From: a virus
Virus record (IMG/VR): IMGVR_UViG_3300021378_002088
Span: 1-56,275 of that record
Length of the DNA: 56,275 nucleotides
Reading direction: 5' to 3' (one strand)
The stretch's first letter is position 1. Each line of letters opens with the position of its first letter. Under the pieces are notes generated by a model. That model was given only the letters and a program-made list of their open reading frames with translations. It was not told the origin of the DNA and searched no databases. Shown here piece after piece: positions 43,387 through 51,844 of this stretch. Position numbers and translations under genes: made by a program.

Positions 43387-44187
43387 GTTGGCTTCGGCTA
43401 CACGTCTATTGTATAATAATGTGCTGATTCCATTACCTCTTTTAATAGGTATTTCAGTAAACTCCATAAAGTATGTAGCACAATTATAATTTTCACTATT
43501 GAGTGCTTTTATTAATTTGCTAGTTGTAAATTTTTTCATACCTATATCAAATGCTAGAGATATTAATGCAACTGTTTGATTTGTATTAAGCGGTACTTTG
43601 ACTCTGTCTACTACCACACTAAAAGCACGGGTCAAATCAAGTTTATACAGCCTATCGATAAATTCTGGTTTTGCACCATTTACTAGACTATAAACATAAA
43701 AATTATTTATTTGGTCATATACAGCAATTGATTTTACTGCTAATTCATAATCAACTCTACCATTTTTAATAATAGTTGCTCCTTGTAAGTAAGCATGATT
43801 ATTTCTAATAATTTTTCTTACATCAGGATGATCTAAATCCAGTTTACTATAATCATTGAATGCTATCATTTTGTTTGATATTTCTAGAGAACTCATTTTA
43901 TGAGATATACCAATGTATGTTTCGTTTTGTATTTCAGTTGGCACAAGATATGTATTAAAATTACCAATTATAAAATCATTTGCATGTATTAAAATTTGAG
44001 TCGTATCTACTAAATTAGGCAGAATAAATTTAGGTACTACTGTATTTGTTTTAGAATATACTCCAGTAAGATAATCTGTGCCTTCAAAATGTGATCCTAT
44101 ATAAAAACCACCTGGGTTACAATAACTTAACGGTACATTATCCGATGGATCCAACTGCCCTATATTTAGATCATCTATGTATGCCAT
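43369..44187 (-). CDS. GH24 (T4 lysozyme)-like baseplate protein, catalytic Glu apparently lost
   Basis: 272 residues from ATG 44187, which overlaps the gp5 stop as TAATG; a longer frame to 44229 is unlikely. From about residue 65 it follows the GH24 fold: IGISH (92-96) corresponds to IGIGH of T4 lysozyme, and the C-terminal part has LNTNQTVALISLAFDIG, FTTSKLIKALNSENY and LYNRRVAEANLF, the usual NxG and W/RRxxE-type helices. The T4 catalytic Glu11 position falls in IIGNFNTY, where I see no Glu, and the Asp20/Thr26 positions hold Glu and Tyr. It may therefore bind peptidoglycan without cutting it. In T4 the lysozyme domain is inside gp5; here it is a separate gene directly after the gp5 OB-fold gene. 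About 60 N-terminal residues could be a docking part. Confidence 0.65.
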   Translation of the reverse strand: MAYIDDLNIGQLDPSDNVPLSYCNPGGFYIGSHFEGTDYLTGVYSKTNTVVPKFILPNLVDTTQILIHANDFIIGNFNTYLVPTEIQNETYIGISHKMSSLEISNKMIAFNDYSKLDLDHPDVRKIIRNNHAYLQGATIIKNGRVDYELAVKSIAVYDQINNFYVYSLVNGAKPEFIDRLYKLDLTRAFSVVVDRVKVPLNTNQTVALISLAFDIGMKKFTTSKLIKALNSENYNCATYFMEFTEIPIKRGNGISTLLYNRRVAEANLFSRI

Positions 44188-45797
44188 TATTTGTTTGTCC
44201 TTGAAGGACTTGGTTCTATACCAGGCCATCTTGTAATAATAGTATTAACTTTTTTATCAAATAAAAGCAATGGCGTTAATGGACTTTTGCCTTGTTCTGC
44301 TCTTTTAGGATAACCACCTGATAGTATACCTGCTAATTCAAACGATAGTAATGTGTTTGTTGTTTCGGTTGTTTTTATGCCACTCATGTTAGGTGCAACA
44401 GGCAAAGGTGGCAAAGTCGGCAATGTTGTTGTTTGAATATCAACTGTGTCGCCAGCATTGATGTATGTTTTTGTTAGACCCATTATATGTGTATGAGTTG
44501 TTGAAAATATATCTACATCTCCCATTGACTTGATTTGTAATGTAGGTTCAGAGGGCGGATTATTTGCAGAGGCTGGTGCGGCTATTTCTATTTGTGTGCC
44601 TGCCATATGTACTTTGTTATCACCAAATAATTGTAAACTACCTGGCATTGTGGTACCAGCGGTTGTAAATAGTCTAGGTCTTGCTTCTATACTTATAGCA
44701 TTAGAATACATATTAATATCTTTCACACCTTCGATGTTCACACTACCGTTATTTAATACACTCTGATATACTGGATTTAAGTATGCTAATTCTTCTACAT
44801 CTACAATACCTTTTTGTGTTTCGTTAGGGTCGTTTGGATGTGGATAGTTGTTAGCGGCTTTGATATTAACATTTTGTCCTGCTTCTATATTTACATCCTT
44901 GTCCGCTCTGAGGTTCATATCACCTGATGTTCTTACATTGTAACTGCCTGTGCCGTAAATGTCTATGTTACCATCGGCATCTATTTCTATATGCCCTGTA
45001 CCTGACTTATTAGATATGTATATTAAATTTTCTGCGTCATTGAGTACTATTTGATTTCCGCCACCGGTTCGTATTCTTATAAATGGATTATCGTTACTAT
45101 CATCCATTACAAATTGATGTCCAGCATGTCTTAGTCCTGGATCTTTAGGATTCTTGGGACCTGGTGTTAATATACCATATACTTCACTTGCGCCTTCCCG
45201 CCTAGCACCACTAGTACTTTGCCCTCTTATAAAATCATCTATCAGTCCTTGTGAAAAAATAACACTTTCTAATTCGTGCATTGATCTGTCATCTGCTTTT
45301 ACTTTGACACTTTTAACAGTACCGCTGTATTCTACATTATGATCCTTGATATTTGCAGACATGTTTGCTTCATTAACAGGTGTCACTCCACCTATGGATT
45401 TTCCTGCTGGAATACCTGGTACCATAAAATTTCTATTTGTTTGAAATAAGCACCCTAAGATTATTCCGGAGAGTTGGCCTTCGTATTCATAAAAACCTAC
45501 TACAACTTGATTACCATTATCAGGTGGTCTCATCCACATTCCATAACTGGTTTGTGCAACGTCAGGTGCATTTTTATCGCCTGTGCCTCTCTCAGGAGTT
45601 GCACCAGCAAATGGTGATGTCCATATACAATCAAATAAGGCACTAGTACTTTTGTTTGTGCCTGTTAATTCTGGTATATGCACTAAGAGTATTCCATTTC
45701 TAGAAGGATCGTCTGCACTAATTACTGTGCCAAAATACAGCGACAAACCTTTACTTGCATTGGATGTGATTTTTTCTTTTATGCGGTTTGGTATCAT
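44187..45797 (-). CDS. 5: Baseplate central hub/spike protein gp5-like (OB fold plus beta-helix)
   Basis: 536 residues. Residues about 18-125 form the gp5/VgrG OB-fold: LYFGTVISADDPSRNGILLVHIPELTG, then WMRPPDNGNQVVVGFYEYEGQLSGIILGCLFQ. Near residues 255-320 a beta-helix-like repeat (IYISNKSGTGHIEIDADGNIDIYGTGSYNV, DMNLRADKDVNIEAGQNVNIKA) resembles the gp5 needle. There is no internal lysozyme domain, unlike T4. The C-terminus has further strand repeats and ends PSPSRTNK. It lies 8 nt after the large hub-like gene and overlaps the GH24-like gene by 1 nt. It forms the membrane-piercing spike under the tail tube. Confidence 0.85.
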   Translation of the reverse strand: MIPNRIKEKITSNASKGLSLYFGTVISADDPSRNGILLVHIPELTGTNKSTSALFDCIWTSPFAGATPERGTGDKNAPDVAQTSYGMWMRPPDNGNQVVVGFYEYEGQLSGIILGCLFQTNRNFMVPGIPAGKSIGGVTPVNEANMSANIKDHNVEYSGTVKSVKVKADDRSMHELESVIFSQGLIDDFIRGQSTSGARREGASEVYGILTPGPKNPKDPGLRHAGHQFVMDDSNDNPFIRIRTGGGNQIVLNDAENLIYISNKSGTGHIEIDADGNIDIYGTGSYNVRTSGDMNLRADKDVNIEAGQNVNIKAANNYPHPNDPNETQKGIVDVEELAYLNPVYQSVLNNGSVNIEGVKDINMYSNAISIEARPRLFTTAGTTMPGSLQLFGDNKVHMAGTQIEIAAPASANNPPSEPTLQIKSMGDVDIFSTTHTHIMGLTKTYINAGDTVDIQTTTLPTLPPLPVAPNMSGIKTTETTNTLLSFELAGILSGGYPKRAEQGKSPLTPLLLFDKKVNTIITRWPGIEPSPSRTNK

Positions 45798-45805
45798 ATT
45801 ACTAT

Positions 45806-48802
45806 TTAACCACCGTCACTATTATTAAGTCTATCTATTGATAGGGGATTTACATATCCGGCTGTCGCTAAGTCAGATTCAGTAAAAGTTAAATTGTTTA
45901 TTGCATTCTCTAACGGATCACCTGAGTCAAGAACCAATTTGCCGTTTTCATCAAACTGTAATTTAGACGCATCTAAAGATGCTGATATTTGCTCCTCTAA
46001 GTGTTCCTCTGCCTCTATTTCTTCGGCACTTTTTGGAAATTGTCCTTTATAAATTGTTCTATAACATTGTAGAGTTTGTCTAAACTGTCCACCATTAAAG
46101 TTATGAAGTACTTTGTAAGGGAAAAACGTTCCTGAGAAAGAGTTGTCCATGGATAGATCATTTATTTCTCCAGTATGCCTGCTTGGATCATCATGCCATG
46201 TATCGTATTCTCTTGGAAACAAATATGTAAAGAAAAAGCCTACTTCGCCTATTCCGTATGGTGCAATATTTTCTTTTATAGACTGTTCGCGTACTTTACC
46301 TATATCTGTTTGCAGTGAACCTAAATATTCATTGCCTGGCTTGTGAATAAATACATTGTTTACTTTTGGTGCTTCTTTGCCAAGCCAATAAGGATCTCCT
46401 TTGATAGTTAATTCCATTTGTACTAAGTATGGTGCACCCAATTGGCTATTTGACAAAGCCGTTGTAAAAATACTTTTATTTGCAAATTTAGAGTTTGGAC
46501 CTACTAGTGTTTTTATTTTTGGATCATATTCACCAAAAGGTAAATTCTCACCATGGGTGTTTTGAGAACCATATCCTGCTTGATCAAATTCAAATTCTTC
46601 CATATATATAGAATTAAAATTTTCTACCACAGAGTTCTGAACAGTACCAGGGCCTACTCCAGTGGAGAATCCTGCAGGAACTGTAATGGAATTAAGTTCT
46701 TTGGTAAATTCGCTCATTTTTTCTTTGGCGTCATCTAACAATGAGCCTGTGTCAATGCCATATTGGTCTAGTCCAAGATCGCCTACTGCACTTTCAATTT
46801 CATTAATAAAGCCACTGACTCCTTCGCTTATTTCATTAAATGCACTATCTATTACTGCAAAAGGAGTAAAAGCATTTGCTGTAATTTTTGCTATCTGTTC
46901 GCTAATTTCATTTGATATAATGTCTTCCACATCAGACTGCAAAGTTGATATTCTGTTTGTGATTGTATCTAAATCTGAGGTCAAGTCTTTTATGGTTTTG
47001 GTTTTTTGTAATATTGCAACCGGAGAACTGGGTAACTTTAAATTGAGTTTTCTAATATTTTTGGAATTTGGTTTTGTAATACCAACTGGACTCAGTCCAG
47101 AGGCTACTGCGGCTAAATCTTCTGTGAGTGTTATAGGCAACTTTGCTAGTGTTGTAAGTAAATTTTTTGCATCTGTGGCAAGTTGTTCAAACTTCTCAAG
47201 AATTTGATCTTTTGTAGTAGGCCTCACTTTACTATTGAAATCGTTAAGTTTATCAGTGCCTGCTGAACTTATTTGTGCGGCTGGCGACTGTGTGTAATTA
47301 GTTTGTCGTCCACCTGCAACTGGTACTAAATATCTTATACCATTTTCTATTTTTAAATCAACATCAAAAATCTGATCATTAATGCCAGAATATGTATAAG
47401 CATAAAGTTTATTAATATTCCTGTCTTTTGCGGCTTTTACTAATTTAACCTTTTTCTTCTTGTCACCTTTTGTTGTACTGGTTTCTATGTCTAATTCTTT
47501 TGCATCTATCACAGATGATGAATCTAGTTTGCCGGTAAGTACATAAGTATATTCCATTGCTGGTTTTCCAGTCGATGTATACAAGTATTTGTCATCAAAT
47601 TTTTGCCACGTGTATTCTCTACGAATCGCTGGTGTAATATATTGTGTTTTATCTTTATTGAGTTTTTCAGTATCTAATTGTGCTTCGCCTTCATCCATAT
47701 CATACCTATGATTGGTTTTTGCATATTTGTGATTCATTGAGGCTAAGCCATACATTACAGTATCAACTGGGGTATTTTTTTTGATATCTATTTTAATTTT
47801 GGCTTTTTTGCCATCATTGGGTGGTTTTTCTTCACCGGCTTCTGCGGCCTGTTCAATTCTACCTATAGTTTCATTGCCATCTTCCTCGGTAGTGAGTGTT
47901 AAATTTTGCATTGTATCAAAATATTCTTTATCAATAGGCATATCTTTAAATATAGTTTTCAATCCAGGAAGTCCAAGAGGATCTAACATGTAGATGCCTT
48001 TTTCAATACCTATACTTGGCTTTGGTTTTTCTAATTCAATATCCCCAGTCTGCGTCTTTTGTAGTTTTTGCATTTGTTTGGTAAAACTCTCAAACAATTC
48101 GTTAACTGTGCCTTTGTCACCTGATACAATTTTGATATTCTCCGGGACTCTTTGTACTGATGCATCCGCAGATGCAACTACTTCGTCGATTGCAACTGCT
48201 TGAATATTATACTCAGAACCTGTTGGACTTGGATTTACATCAAAATTTATAATTCTTATGGGTATTGCTGTGTGATAAAAAGGCTCAGCATTGTTAATAT
48301 CGCCAAATAATTTATCATTTTCTGTTAATTTGTCTTCCTGACCGATCAATTCTATTTCCAAAAGGTACGGCATAGATTGTAAAGGAAATGGGTCACTCTC
48401 GCCCAAAGTTTTGTTAAGTTCAAATTGAGATCTATTCAGCAAATCAATAAATGACATTCCAAATGGTTCTTTTAAATCAAAATGCATTATGTAATTGTAC
48501 ATTTTATGACCTTTCATTGTTGGAGGAGGCGATGGATGTACAACAGTACTAATTGATAAATTATCTATTTGAAATTTAGTAACACTTGTTTGTGCAATAA
48601 TAATCCTGTTACCTTGTTTTAAATCTAAATTCACAAGACCATCAGTATAAAAATTAGATGGCAACATACTAAAAGTTAAACGATAAGTGTATGAAGAATA
48701 TGCATCTGTAGGATTAAATAGGATATTGCTTTGCAATTCTTCTGGCAGTATGTGTTTGAATAGGTTTGGATTAGCAAAATATTCTGATTTTATTTCTGCC
48801 AT
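45806..48802 (-). CDS. Large baseplate hub-associated protein (gp27-type position)
   Basis: 998 residues, not assigned to a T4 protein by motif. The N-terminal 230 residues are beta-rich (YTYRLTFSMLPSNFY, MHFDLKEPFGMSFIDLL, LEIELIGQED, RIINFDVNPSPTGSEYNIQAVAIDE) in the manner of hub proteins. Residues about 310-430 are Lys/Asp-rich (KKAKIKIDIKKNTPVD). Residues about 600-720 are helical with many Ile/Leu/Ser (ITNRISTLQSDVEDIISNEI...), likely a coiled coil. The C-terminal 200 residues are beta-rich again (LVQMELTIKGDPYWLGKEAPK, HNFNGGQFRQTLQCYR). It lies between gp53 and gp5, where the hub gp27 function would be expected. It is the third gene of the operon from 49849. Confidence 0.6.
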   Translation of the reverse strand: MAEIKSEYFANPNLFKHILPEELQSNILFNPTDAYSSYTYRLTFSMLPSNFYTDGLVNLDLKQGNRIIIAQTSVTKFQIDNLSISTVVHPSPPPTMKGHKMYNYIMHFDLKEPFGMSFIDLLNRSQFELNKTLGESDPFPLQSMPYLLEIELIGQEDKLTENDKLFGDINNAEPFYHTAIPIRIINFDVNPSPTGSEYNIQAVAIDEVVASADASVQRVPENIKIVSGDKGTVNELFESFTKQMQKLQKTQTGDIELEKPKPSIGIEKGIYMLDPLGLPGLKTIFKDMPIDKEYFDTMQNLTLTTEEDGNETIGRIEQAAEAGEEKPPNDGKKAKIKIDIKKNTPVDTVMYGLASMNHKYAKTNHRYDMDEGEAQLDTEKLNKDKTQYITPAIRREYTWQKFDDKYLYTSTGKPAMEYTYVLTGKLDSSSVIDAKELDIETSTTKGDKKKKVKLVKAAKDRNINKLYAYTYSGINDQIFDVDLKIENGIRYLVPVAGGRQTNYTQSPAAQISSAGTDKLNDFNSKVRPTTKDQILEKFEQLATDAKNLLTTLAKLPITLTEDLAAVASGLSPVGITKPNSKNIRKLNLKLPSSPVAILQKTKTIKDLTSDLDTITNRISTLQSDVEDIISNEISEQIAKITANAFTPFAVIDSAFNEISEGVSGFINEIESAVGDLGLDQYGIDTGSLLDDAKEKMSEFTKELNSITVPAGFSTGVGPGTVQNSVVENFNSIYMEEFEFDQAGYGSQNTHGENLPFGEYDPKIKTLVGPNSKFANKSIFTTALSNSQLGAPYLVQMELTIKGDPYWLGKEAPKVNNVFIHKPGNEYLGSLQTDIGKVREQSIKENIAPYGIGEVGFFFTYLFPREYDTWHDDPSRHTGEINDLSMDNSFSGTFFPYKVLHNFNGGQFRQTLQCYRTIYKGQFPKSAEEIEAEEHLEEQISASLDASKLQFDENGKLVLDSGDPLENAINNLTFTESDLATAGYVNPLSIDRLNNSDGG

Positions 48803-48803
48803 A

Positions 48804-49109
48804 TTAATTACCTGCTATCTGTCTTGCTCGGCTACCTGTGACTAATCTTATAATTGTACCTTCTTTGAAATCTTGTATAGGATCTTTTATTATTTCTGGA
48901 TTACTTAGTACCAATATCCACCATAACTCAGGACTACCAAATTTTTCAAATGCAAGTAAGTCAGGCCTACTGGCATATTTTTTAGTAATTAAAAATTTTT
49001 GATCACTTACCGTAGATGGTACTGCAGGTAAATTCATGTAATTTAAACCTGTATAAAACGACATATTTTGTGCGTCTTTTAAAAAACTGTTTTTGTTATA
49101 TACTGCCAT
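48804..49109 (-). CDS. 53: Baseplate wedge protein gp53
   Basis: 101 residues. Matches the core of gp53: KYASRPDLLAFEKFGSPELWWILVLSNPEIIKDPIQDFKEGTII, with the typical RPDLLA, WWIL and DP segments; T4 gp53 is about twice as long, and marine T4-like versions are usually short. gp53 links neighbouring wedges. The ATG overlaps the stop of the upstream tube-cap gene (1 nt), and the stop is 1 nt from the next start, showing strong coupling in the operon 49849-43369. Confidence 0.85.
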   Translation of the reverse strand: MAVYNKNSFLKDAQNMSFYTGLNYMNLPAVPSTVSDQKFLITKKYASRPDLLAFEKFGSPELWWILVLSNPEIIKDPIQDFKEGTIIRLVTGSRARQIAGN

Positions 49110-49849
49110 TAAATAAATCCTATATTTCCGCCTTTTTTCATTTGATCAAGGTCAAATAATCTTCGCTGTCTTCTAGGCGAGTATTGCACCATTAGTGTAA
49201 TTGTCATTTGTAAGTCTGTTGGTACATAAGTTACTCCTGCGGCTTCTCCGGCATTATTTTCTGTAGTCCCATCTGTAGTTGTTTGTGTTTTAAATGCACT
49301 AACAAATTTTCCGTTAGTTTTTATAATATTATGTTGTACTGGTATGTAGTCTACATTATTTTCCATAATAAAGTTGACGTCATTAATAACAACTGGTACT
49401 CTGTCGTATCCATGGGGGCCTAAATAACTAAATTCTAAAACAGGCGGCGGTGCACCAAATTTATTAGATGATACTGCCGCTTCACCAAAGTTTGCTTTAG
49501 TTGTAACTTTTAAAAAGTGCATTATTGCTAGTAAATATCGTGCTTCTTCTTGTGTAGTCACTGAATACTGCACCTGTAATGGTATTGTAGGAGGCGAACT
49601 CATCATATAAGTATGTAACGGATAATTTGTGCCTTGAAATTGCTGTGTATCATACGTTGCACTAAAGGCTATAAAAATACTTGGCTGGTAGTGAAACATA
49701 ATGCCGCGGTCAGGCTTGAGAGGACTCAATATATCAGTCTTTACTAGGCTATCTGGAAAGAATGAATCTTTATTGGCTCGCATAACCTGTAGTCGTGCTC
49801 TCCAGTCAATGTCTAGATTACTATTTCTTCCTAAATCTGTATTTGCCAT
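49109..49849 (-). CDS. 48: Baseplate tail tube cap protein, gp48/gp54 family
   Basis: 246 residues. DWRARLQV near the start, GIMFHYQPSIFIAFSATYDTQQFQGTNYPLHTYMMSSPPTIPLQVQY, then YLLAIMHFLKVTTKANFG, PPVLEFSYLGPHGYDRVPVVINDVNF and PTDLQMTITLMVQYSPRRQR. These match the tail-tube-like cap proteins gp48/gp54 of T4-like phages, which start tube assembly on the baseplate. Which of the two it equals is uncertain; the symbol 48 follows marine phage usage. First gene of the operon, with an AGGAG ribosome site and a GATAAATA octamer upstream. Confidence 0.75.
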   Translation of the reverse strand: MANTDLGRNSNLDIDWRARLQVMRANKDSFFPDSLVKTDILSPLKPDRGIMFHYQPSIFIAFSATYDTQQFQGTNYPLHTYMMSSPPTIPLQVQYSVTTQEEARYLLAIMHFLKVTTKANFGEAAVSSNKFGAPPPVLEFSYLGPHGYDRVPVVINDVNFIMENNVDYIPVQHNIIKTNGKFVSAFKTQTTTDGTTENNAGEAAGVTYVPTDLQMTITLMVQYSPRRQRRLFDLDQMKKGGNIGFI

Positions 49850-49870
49850 TCTTTCTCCTAATGTACTATG

Positions 49871-49878
49871 TATTTATC
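49871..49878 (-). promoter_or_regulatory. Late-promoter-like octamer GATAAATA
   Basis: GATAAATA followed by C on the minus strand, 21 nt upstream of the ATG at 49849, with AGGAG between. It would drive the tube cap-gp53-hub-gp5-GH24 unit. Confidence 0.6.
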
Positions 49879-49924
49879 GATATCAATAAACTAGCCGTTA
49901 TTGGCCAGAATTGGATAATTATAC

Positions 49925-49952
49925 TTGACACTAGAAAAATTTAATGTATAAT
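49925..49952 (+). promoter_or_regulatory. Consensus sigma70 promoter (TTGACA-N16-TATAAT)
   Basis: TTGACA at 49925-49930 and TATAAT at 49947-49952, both matching the bacterial consensus exactly, 16 nt apart and 24 nt upstream of the ATG at 49977. It should use unmodified host RNA polymerase and drive gp55-gp47-gp46 early in infection. Confidence 0.85.
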
Positions 49953-49976
49953 AAAGGTTAATTATAAGGAGACACA

Positions 49977-50825
49977 ATGGTCGCAAAAGTTAAATACTTG
50001 AACAACAAAGATTTACTTAAACAAATACATCTCAGTAAGATGTCCTTTTGTTGGGTTAAATCACCCCAATACGATTATCCAGACATTATTATTAATTTAG
50101 AAGATGAAATTACTGATGCAGTGATACTCGAAGCAAAACAAAACAAAGCAGGAAAAATGAAAGATATTGCTTATAAAAAAGCAGTTGAAAATTACGACGG
50201 ACCTGCTAATAAAAAGCCTAGACAAAAAGACTTTTTAGTTGCTCTAGAGGATATTGCAGACGAAGATGTAGTAGTAAGGCAAATGACTTACGAGCATATT
50301 CCATTAGAGCCAGGCAGAAAAAAGAATCCTAGAAACGAAGCAGAAACAAAAGCAAAAGCAAACTTTCCACCATTTAAGCATTATGGCTTGATAAACGGTA
50401 CATGGGAAGAGGTTGCTAGGAGTCACTGGAAAGGCGGTCCTAAGAGTGGTAAGTTTTCTGTTGATCATGGTAGCATTACAAACGAATTAGGTAAGATGTA
50501 CCTTAAGTTAGTAGATAGATATAGTCAAAGATCTAATTGGAGAGGCTATACTTATGTTGACGAAATGAGAGGACAGGCATTACTACAACTTGCAATGATT
50601 GGATTACAATTCAATGAAGCAAAATCGGATAATCCATTTGCTTATTATACAGCCGCAATTACAAATAGTTTTACAAGAGTGTTAAACATAGAAAAGAAAA
50701 ATCAAAACATCAGAGACGACATATTAATCGACTCTGGGCACTTACCAAGTTATGGCAGACAGATAGCACACGAAAATGAAATTAAGGCTTTAAGAGAAGC
50801 AAAAAATTCAGAATCGGATGCCTAA
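49977..50825 (+). CDS. 55: Late-transcription sigma factor gp55-like
   Basis: 282 residues; T4 gp55 has 185. The C-terminal half from about residue 155 is the conserved part: GKFSVDHGSITNELGKMYLKLVDRYSQRSNWRGYTYVDEMRGQALLQLAMIGLQFNE, followed by NPFAYYTAAITNSFTRVLN, which is the sigma region 2-like -10 recognition helix. gp55 replaces sigma70 on host polymerase and reads the late octamer; the GATAAATA sites here are the likely targets. The N-terminal 20 residues (KVKYLNNKDLLKQIHLSK) are usual for marine versions. Residues about 30-150 (WVKSPQYDYPDI..., basic PRQKDF, PGRKKNPRNEAETKAKANFPPFKHYG) are an added segment of unknown role. The gene has AAGGAG 5 nt before its ATG. Confidence 0.85.
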   Translation: MVAKVKYLNNKDLLKQIHLSKMSFCWVKSPQYDYPDIIINLEDEITDAVILEAKQNKAGKMKDIAYKKAVENYDGPANKKPRQKDFLVALEDIADEDVVVRQMTYEHIPLEPGRKKNPRNEAETKAKANFPPFKHYGLINGTWEEVARSHWKGGPKSGKFSVDHGSITNELGKMYLKLVDRYSQRSNWRGYTYVDEMRGQALLQLAMIGLQFNEAKSDNPFAYYTAAITNSFTRVLNIEKKNQNIRDDILIDSGHLPSYGRQIAHENEIKALREAKNSESDA

Positions 50826-50827
50826 GT

Positions 50828-51841
50828 ATGACAGACAATTTATTTGAAAAAGCAGTTGTCTTTACGGACATACATTACGGACTAAAATCTAATAGTCATC
50901 AACACTTAAAAGATTGTAGTAATTTTGTTGACTGGTTTATTGCTGAGGCAAAAGTCCGCGGTGCTGAAACCTGTTTCTTTTTAGGCGACTGGCATCATCA
51001 TAGAGCAAGTGTTAATGTAGCAACACTAAATGCTAGTTGGAGAGACCTTAAGAAACTTAACGAAGCATTTAACAAAGTATACTTTATTACAGGTAATCAC
51101 GATTTATATTACAGAGATAAACGTGAATTAAACAGCATGGAGTTTGCTAGAGACTTAAACAACTTTGTAATGATAGACGAGTTGTTTGAAGAAGGCAATG
51201 TTGGTATTGTACCTTGGTTAGTAGAAAACGAATACAAGAGAGTTGCTAAAATGCAATGCAAGTATATGTTTGGTCATTTTGAATTACCGTTCTTTAAAAT
51301 GAATGCAATGATAGAGATGCCAGACCACGGTGGCATTAATGCATCAATGTTGCGTAATCCAGAATATGTGTTTAGTGGACACTTTCATAAAAGACAATAT
51401 GACGAAAACATTCATTATATAGGTAATGCATTTCCACACAATTACGCAGACGCACAAGACAATGATAGAGGTTACATGTATCTTGAATGGGGCAAGGAAC
51501 CAGTATATGTAAACTGGCCTGAGTGTCCTAAGTATGTTACATGCGGACTTGTTGAATTAATTGATGATCCTGCAAAATACTTAGATGCATATACTTATGC
51601 AAGAATCAAATTAGATGTTGATATCAGTTATGAAGAAGCAACATTCATAAAAGAAAACTTTATGGAAAAATACAAGTGTAGAGAAATACAACTTGTACCT
51701 ATTAAAGAAGTTGAAGAAGAATACGAAGCCGGCGAAATATCATTTGAAAGTGTTGAACAAATTGTTATAAGCCAATTACAAACCATAGAAAGTAATACAA
51801 TTAACACAGAAAAGTTAATTGACATTTACCAAAATTTATAA
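50828..51841 (+). CDS. 47: Recombination endonuclease subunit gp47 (SbcD/Mre11-like)
   Basis: 337 residues, as in T4 (339). Metallophosphoesterase motifs in order: TDIHYG (Asp14, His16), LGDWHHHR (Asp54), TGNHDLYY (Asn90, His91, Asp92), FGHFELP near 150 and SGHFHKR near 186. It acts with gp46 as an exonuclease/endonuclease on DNA ends, feeding recombination-dependent replication and host DNA breakdown. It begins 2 nt after the gp55 stop and ends 3 nt before gp46, in the early operon behind the sigma70 promoter. Confidence 0.93.
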   Translation: MTDNLFEKAVVFTDIHYGLKSNSHQHLKDCSNFVDWFIAEAKVRGAETCFFLGDWHHHRASVNVATLNASWRDLKKLNEAFNKVYFITGNHDLYYRDKRELNSMEFARDLNNFVMIDELFEEGNVGIVPWLVENEYKRVAKMQCKYMFGHFELPFFKMNAMIEMPDHGGINASMLRNPEYVFSGHFHKRQYDENIHYIGNAFPHNYADAQDNDRGYMYLEWGKEPVYVNWPECPKYVTCGLVELIDDPAKYLDAYTYARIKLDVDISYEEATFIKENFMEKYKCREIQLVPIKEVEEEYEAGEISFESVEQIVISQLQTIESNTINTEKLIDIYQNL

Positions 51842-51844
51842 TAT

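Noticed and set aside
44188-44229. Upstream start for the GH24-like protein
   Set aside because: The ATG at 44187 overlaps the gp5 stop as TAATG, which is the common layout in this operon.
46662-47207. 181-codon plus-strand frame inside the hub-like gene
   Set aside because: Antisense shadow of the 45806-48802 gene; no motif or ribosome site.
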